Shown: one piece after another, positions 63,524 through 64,000 of the stretch
Layout of the letters: each line of letters opens with the position of its first letter
Numbering within the stretch: the first letter of the stretch is position 1
Assembly: GCF_900091625.1 (NCBI RefSeq)
Contig: NZ_FMIC01000002.1
Coordinates: 434,001-498,000 of the forward strand
From: Micromonospora peucetia
Lineage (GTDB): Bacteria > Actinomycetota > Actinomycetes > Mycobacteriales > Micromonosporaceae
Direction: 5' to 3'
DNA: 64,000 bases
Notes under the pieces: generated by a model
Seen by the model: only the letters and a program-made list of their open reading frames with translations
Told to the model about the DNA's origin: nothing
Databases searched by the model: none
Position numbers and translations under genes: made by a program

Positions 63524-64000
63524 GACCCAGGCCCGCCTCGGCAGCCTCCACGGTCTCGTCCCCGGCGGCCGGCCCGTCCACCTCGGCCGCCTCCCGCGCG
63601 GCCCGCTCCTGCTCCGCCTGCTCGGTGAGCGTCCGCCAGGCCGCCTCGGCGGCCCGCTGCTCGGCCTCCTTCTTGCTCCGTCCGTCGGCCCCGCCGTAGC
63701 GGTTGCCGGCGACCACCACCCAGGCGGTGAACGTCTTGAGGTGATCCGGTCCGGCGCCCTCGATGCGGTATTCGGGGACACCGAGCCCGAGCGCCGCGGT
63801 CAACTCCTGGAGGCTGGTCTTCCAGTCCAGGGCCGCGCCCCGGCCGGCCGACTCGGCCATCAACGGGTCGAACAGCCGGTGGATGACGATCGCCGCGGTG
63901 TCCAGCCCGTACTGGAGGTAGATCGCCCCGAGCAGCGCCTCCAGGGTGTCGGCGAGGATGCTCGCCTTGTCCCGGCCGCCGGTGGTCTCCTCCCCCTTGC
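63516..64000 (-). CDS. rnc: Ribonuclease III, C-terminal part (runs off window)
   Basis: 161 codons are visible; the start is beyond base 64000. The RNase III part includes [20 protein letters not shown] (second half of the catalytic domain, with the Asp and Glu that bind metal), and a double-stranded-RNA-binding domain follows ([34 protein letters not shown]). An Ala/Glu-rich tail ends the protein. It cleaves rRNA precursors and other structured RNA. Confidence 0.95.
   Translation of the reverse strand, partial: KGEETTGGRDKASILADTLEALLGAIYLQYGLDTAAIVIHRLFDPLMAESAGRGAALDWKTSLQELTAALGLGVPEYRIEGAGPDHLKTFTAWVVVAGNRYGGADGRSKKEAEQRAAEAAWRTLTEQAEQERAAREAAEVDGPAAGDETVEAAEAGLGRA

Overview
The window is a piece of a GC-rich actinobacterial chromosome, most likely from Micromonospora or a close relative in the Micromonosporaceae. 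The evidence is very high GC with G/C-ending codons, GTG starts, Ala/Pro/Gly-rich protein tails, actinomycete-only genes (DUF2469, DUF2631, DivIVA-like, a small coiled-coil protein ending AEPALT), and a conserved backbone that I recognise as collinear, from memory, with the Mycobacterium tuberculosis rnc-to-frr region. I see no rRNA, tRNA, CRISPR array, insertion sequence or prophage.

Layout. 1-10225 is accessory: a broken carbohydrate-binding-module fragment next to a 73-bp palindromic element, a GNAT acetyltransferase, a YihY/BrkB membrane protein, an MMPL transporter divergent from a TetR regulator, a small membrane protein, an FAD oxidoreductase, a TMEM175-type channel, an MBL-fold/Rieske fusion and a DUF2631 protein. 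10326-18154 is the minus-strand housekeeping run rpsB-tsf / pyrH-frr / cdsA-rlmN-divIVA-like, with strong hairpins at the unit boundaries. 18457-27269 holds a repeat-rich membrane protein, then plus-strand yraN-comM-dprA-xerC, an aminotransferase, a minus-strand M23 peptidase and a methyltransferase. Compared with the order I remember for M. tuberculosis, the yraN-to-M23 block is inverted. 27411-33318 is the minus-strand block rpsP-KH-rimM-trmD / rplS / lepB-lepB-nudix-rnhB-DUF2469. 33597-37776 carries DUF402, an archaeal-type proS, a TetR, an amidohydrolase and a 36-residue candidate ORF. 37785-46558 is ftsY-aph and amtB-glnB-glnD followed by ffh, with a GlnR-like operator before amtB and a 520-bp low-complexity stretch holding a second copy of the palindromic element. 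46709-53057 carries secreted or surface enzymes: a PhoD-like phosphatase, a peptidoglycan amidase with six beta-propeller-type repeats whose Tat signal is in another frame, DinB and a dimethylformamidase-like protein. 53024-64000 is smc-HAD, a small coiled-coil protein, a CAP-domain protein, a GH114 lipoprotein, a second MMPL protein, mutM and the C-terminal part of rnc.

How the genes work together. Ribosomal proteins, elongation factor Ts, ribosome recycling, tRNA and rRNA modification, proline charging, signal recognition (Ffh, FtsY) and signal peptidases form a translation and export core. AmtB-GlnB-GlnD is a nitrogen-sensing cassette. ComM, DprA and YraN are DNA-processing genes.

I did not find an obviously new multi-gene system. 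The most interesting signals are the paired 73-bp palindromic elements, the inverted yraN-M23 block, the GlnR-like site, the near-perfect 312-bp-period duplication in the amidase, in-frame repeat insertions in GlnD and XerC, and three frame disruptions (positions 150, 23130 and 49053) that are either gene decay or sequence errors.
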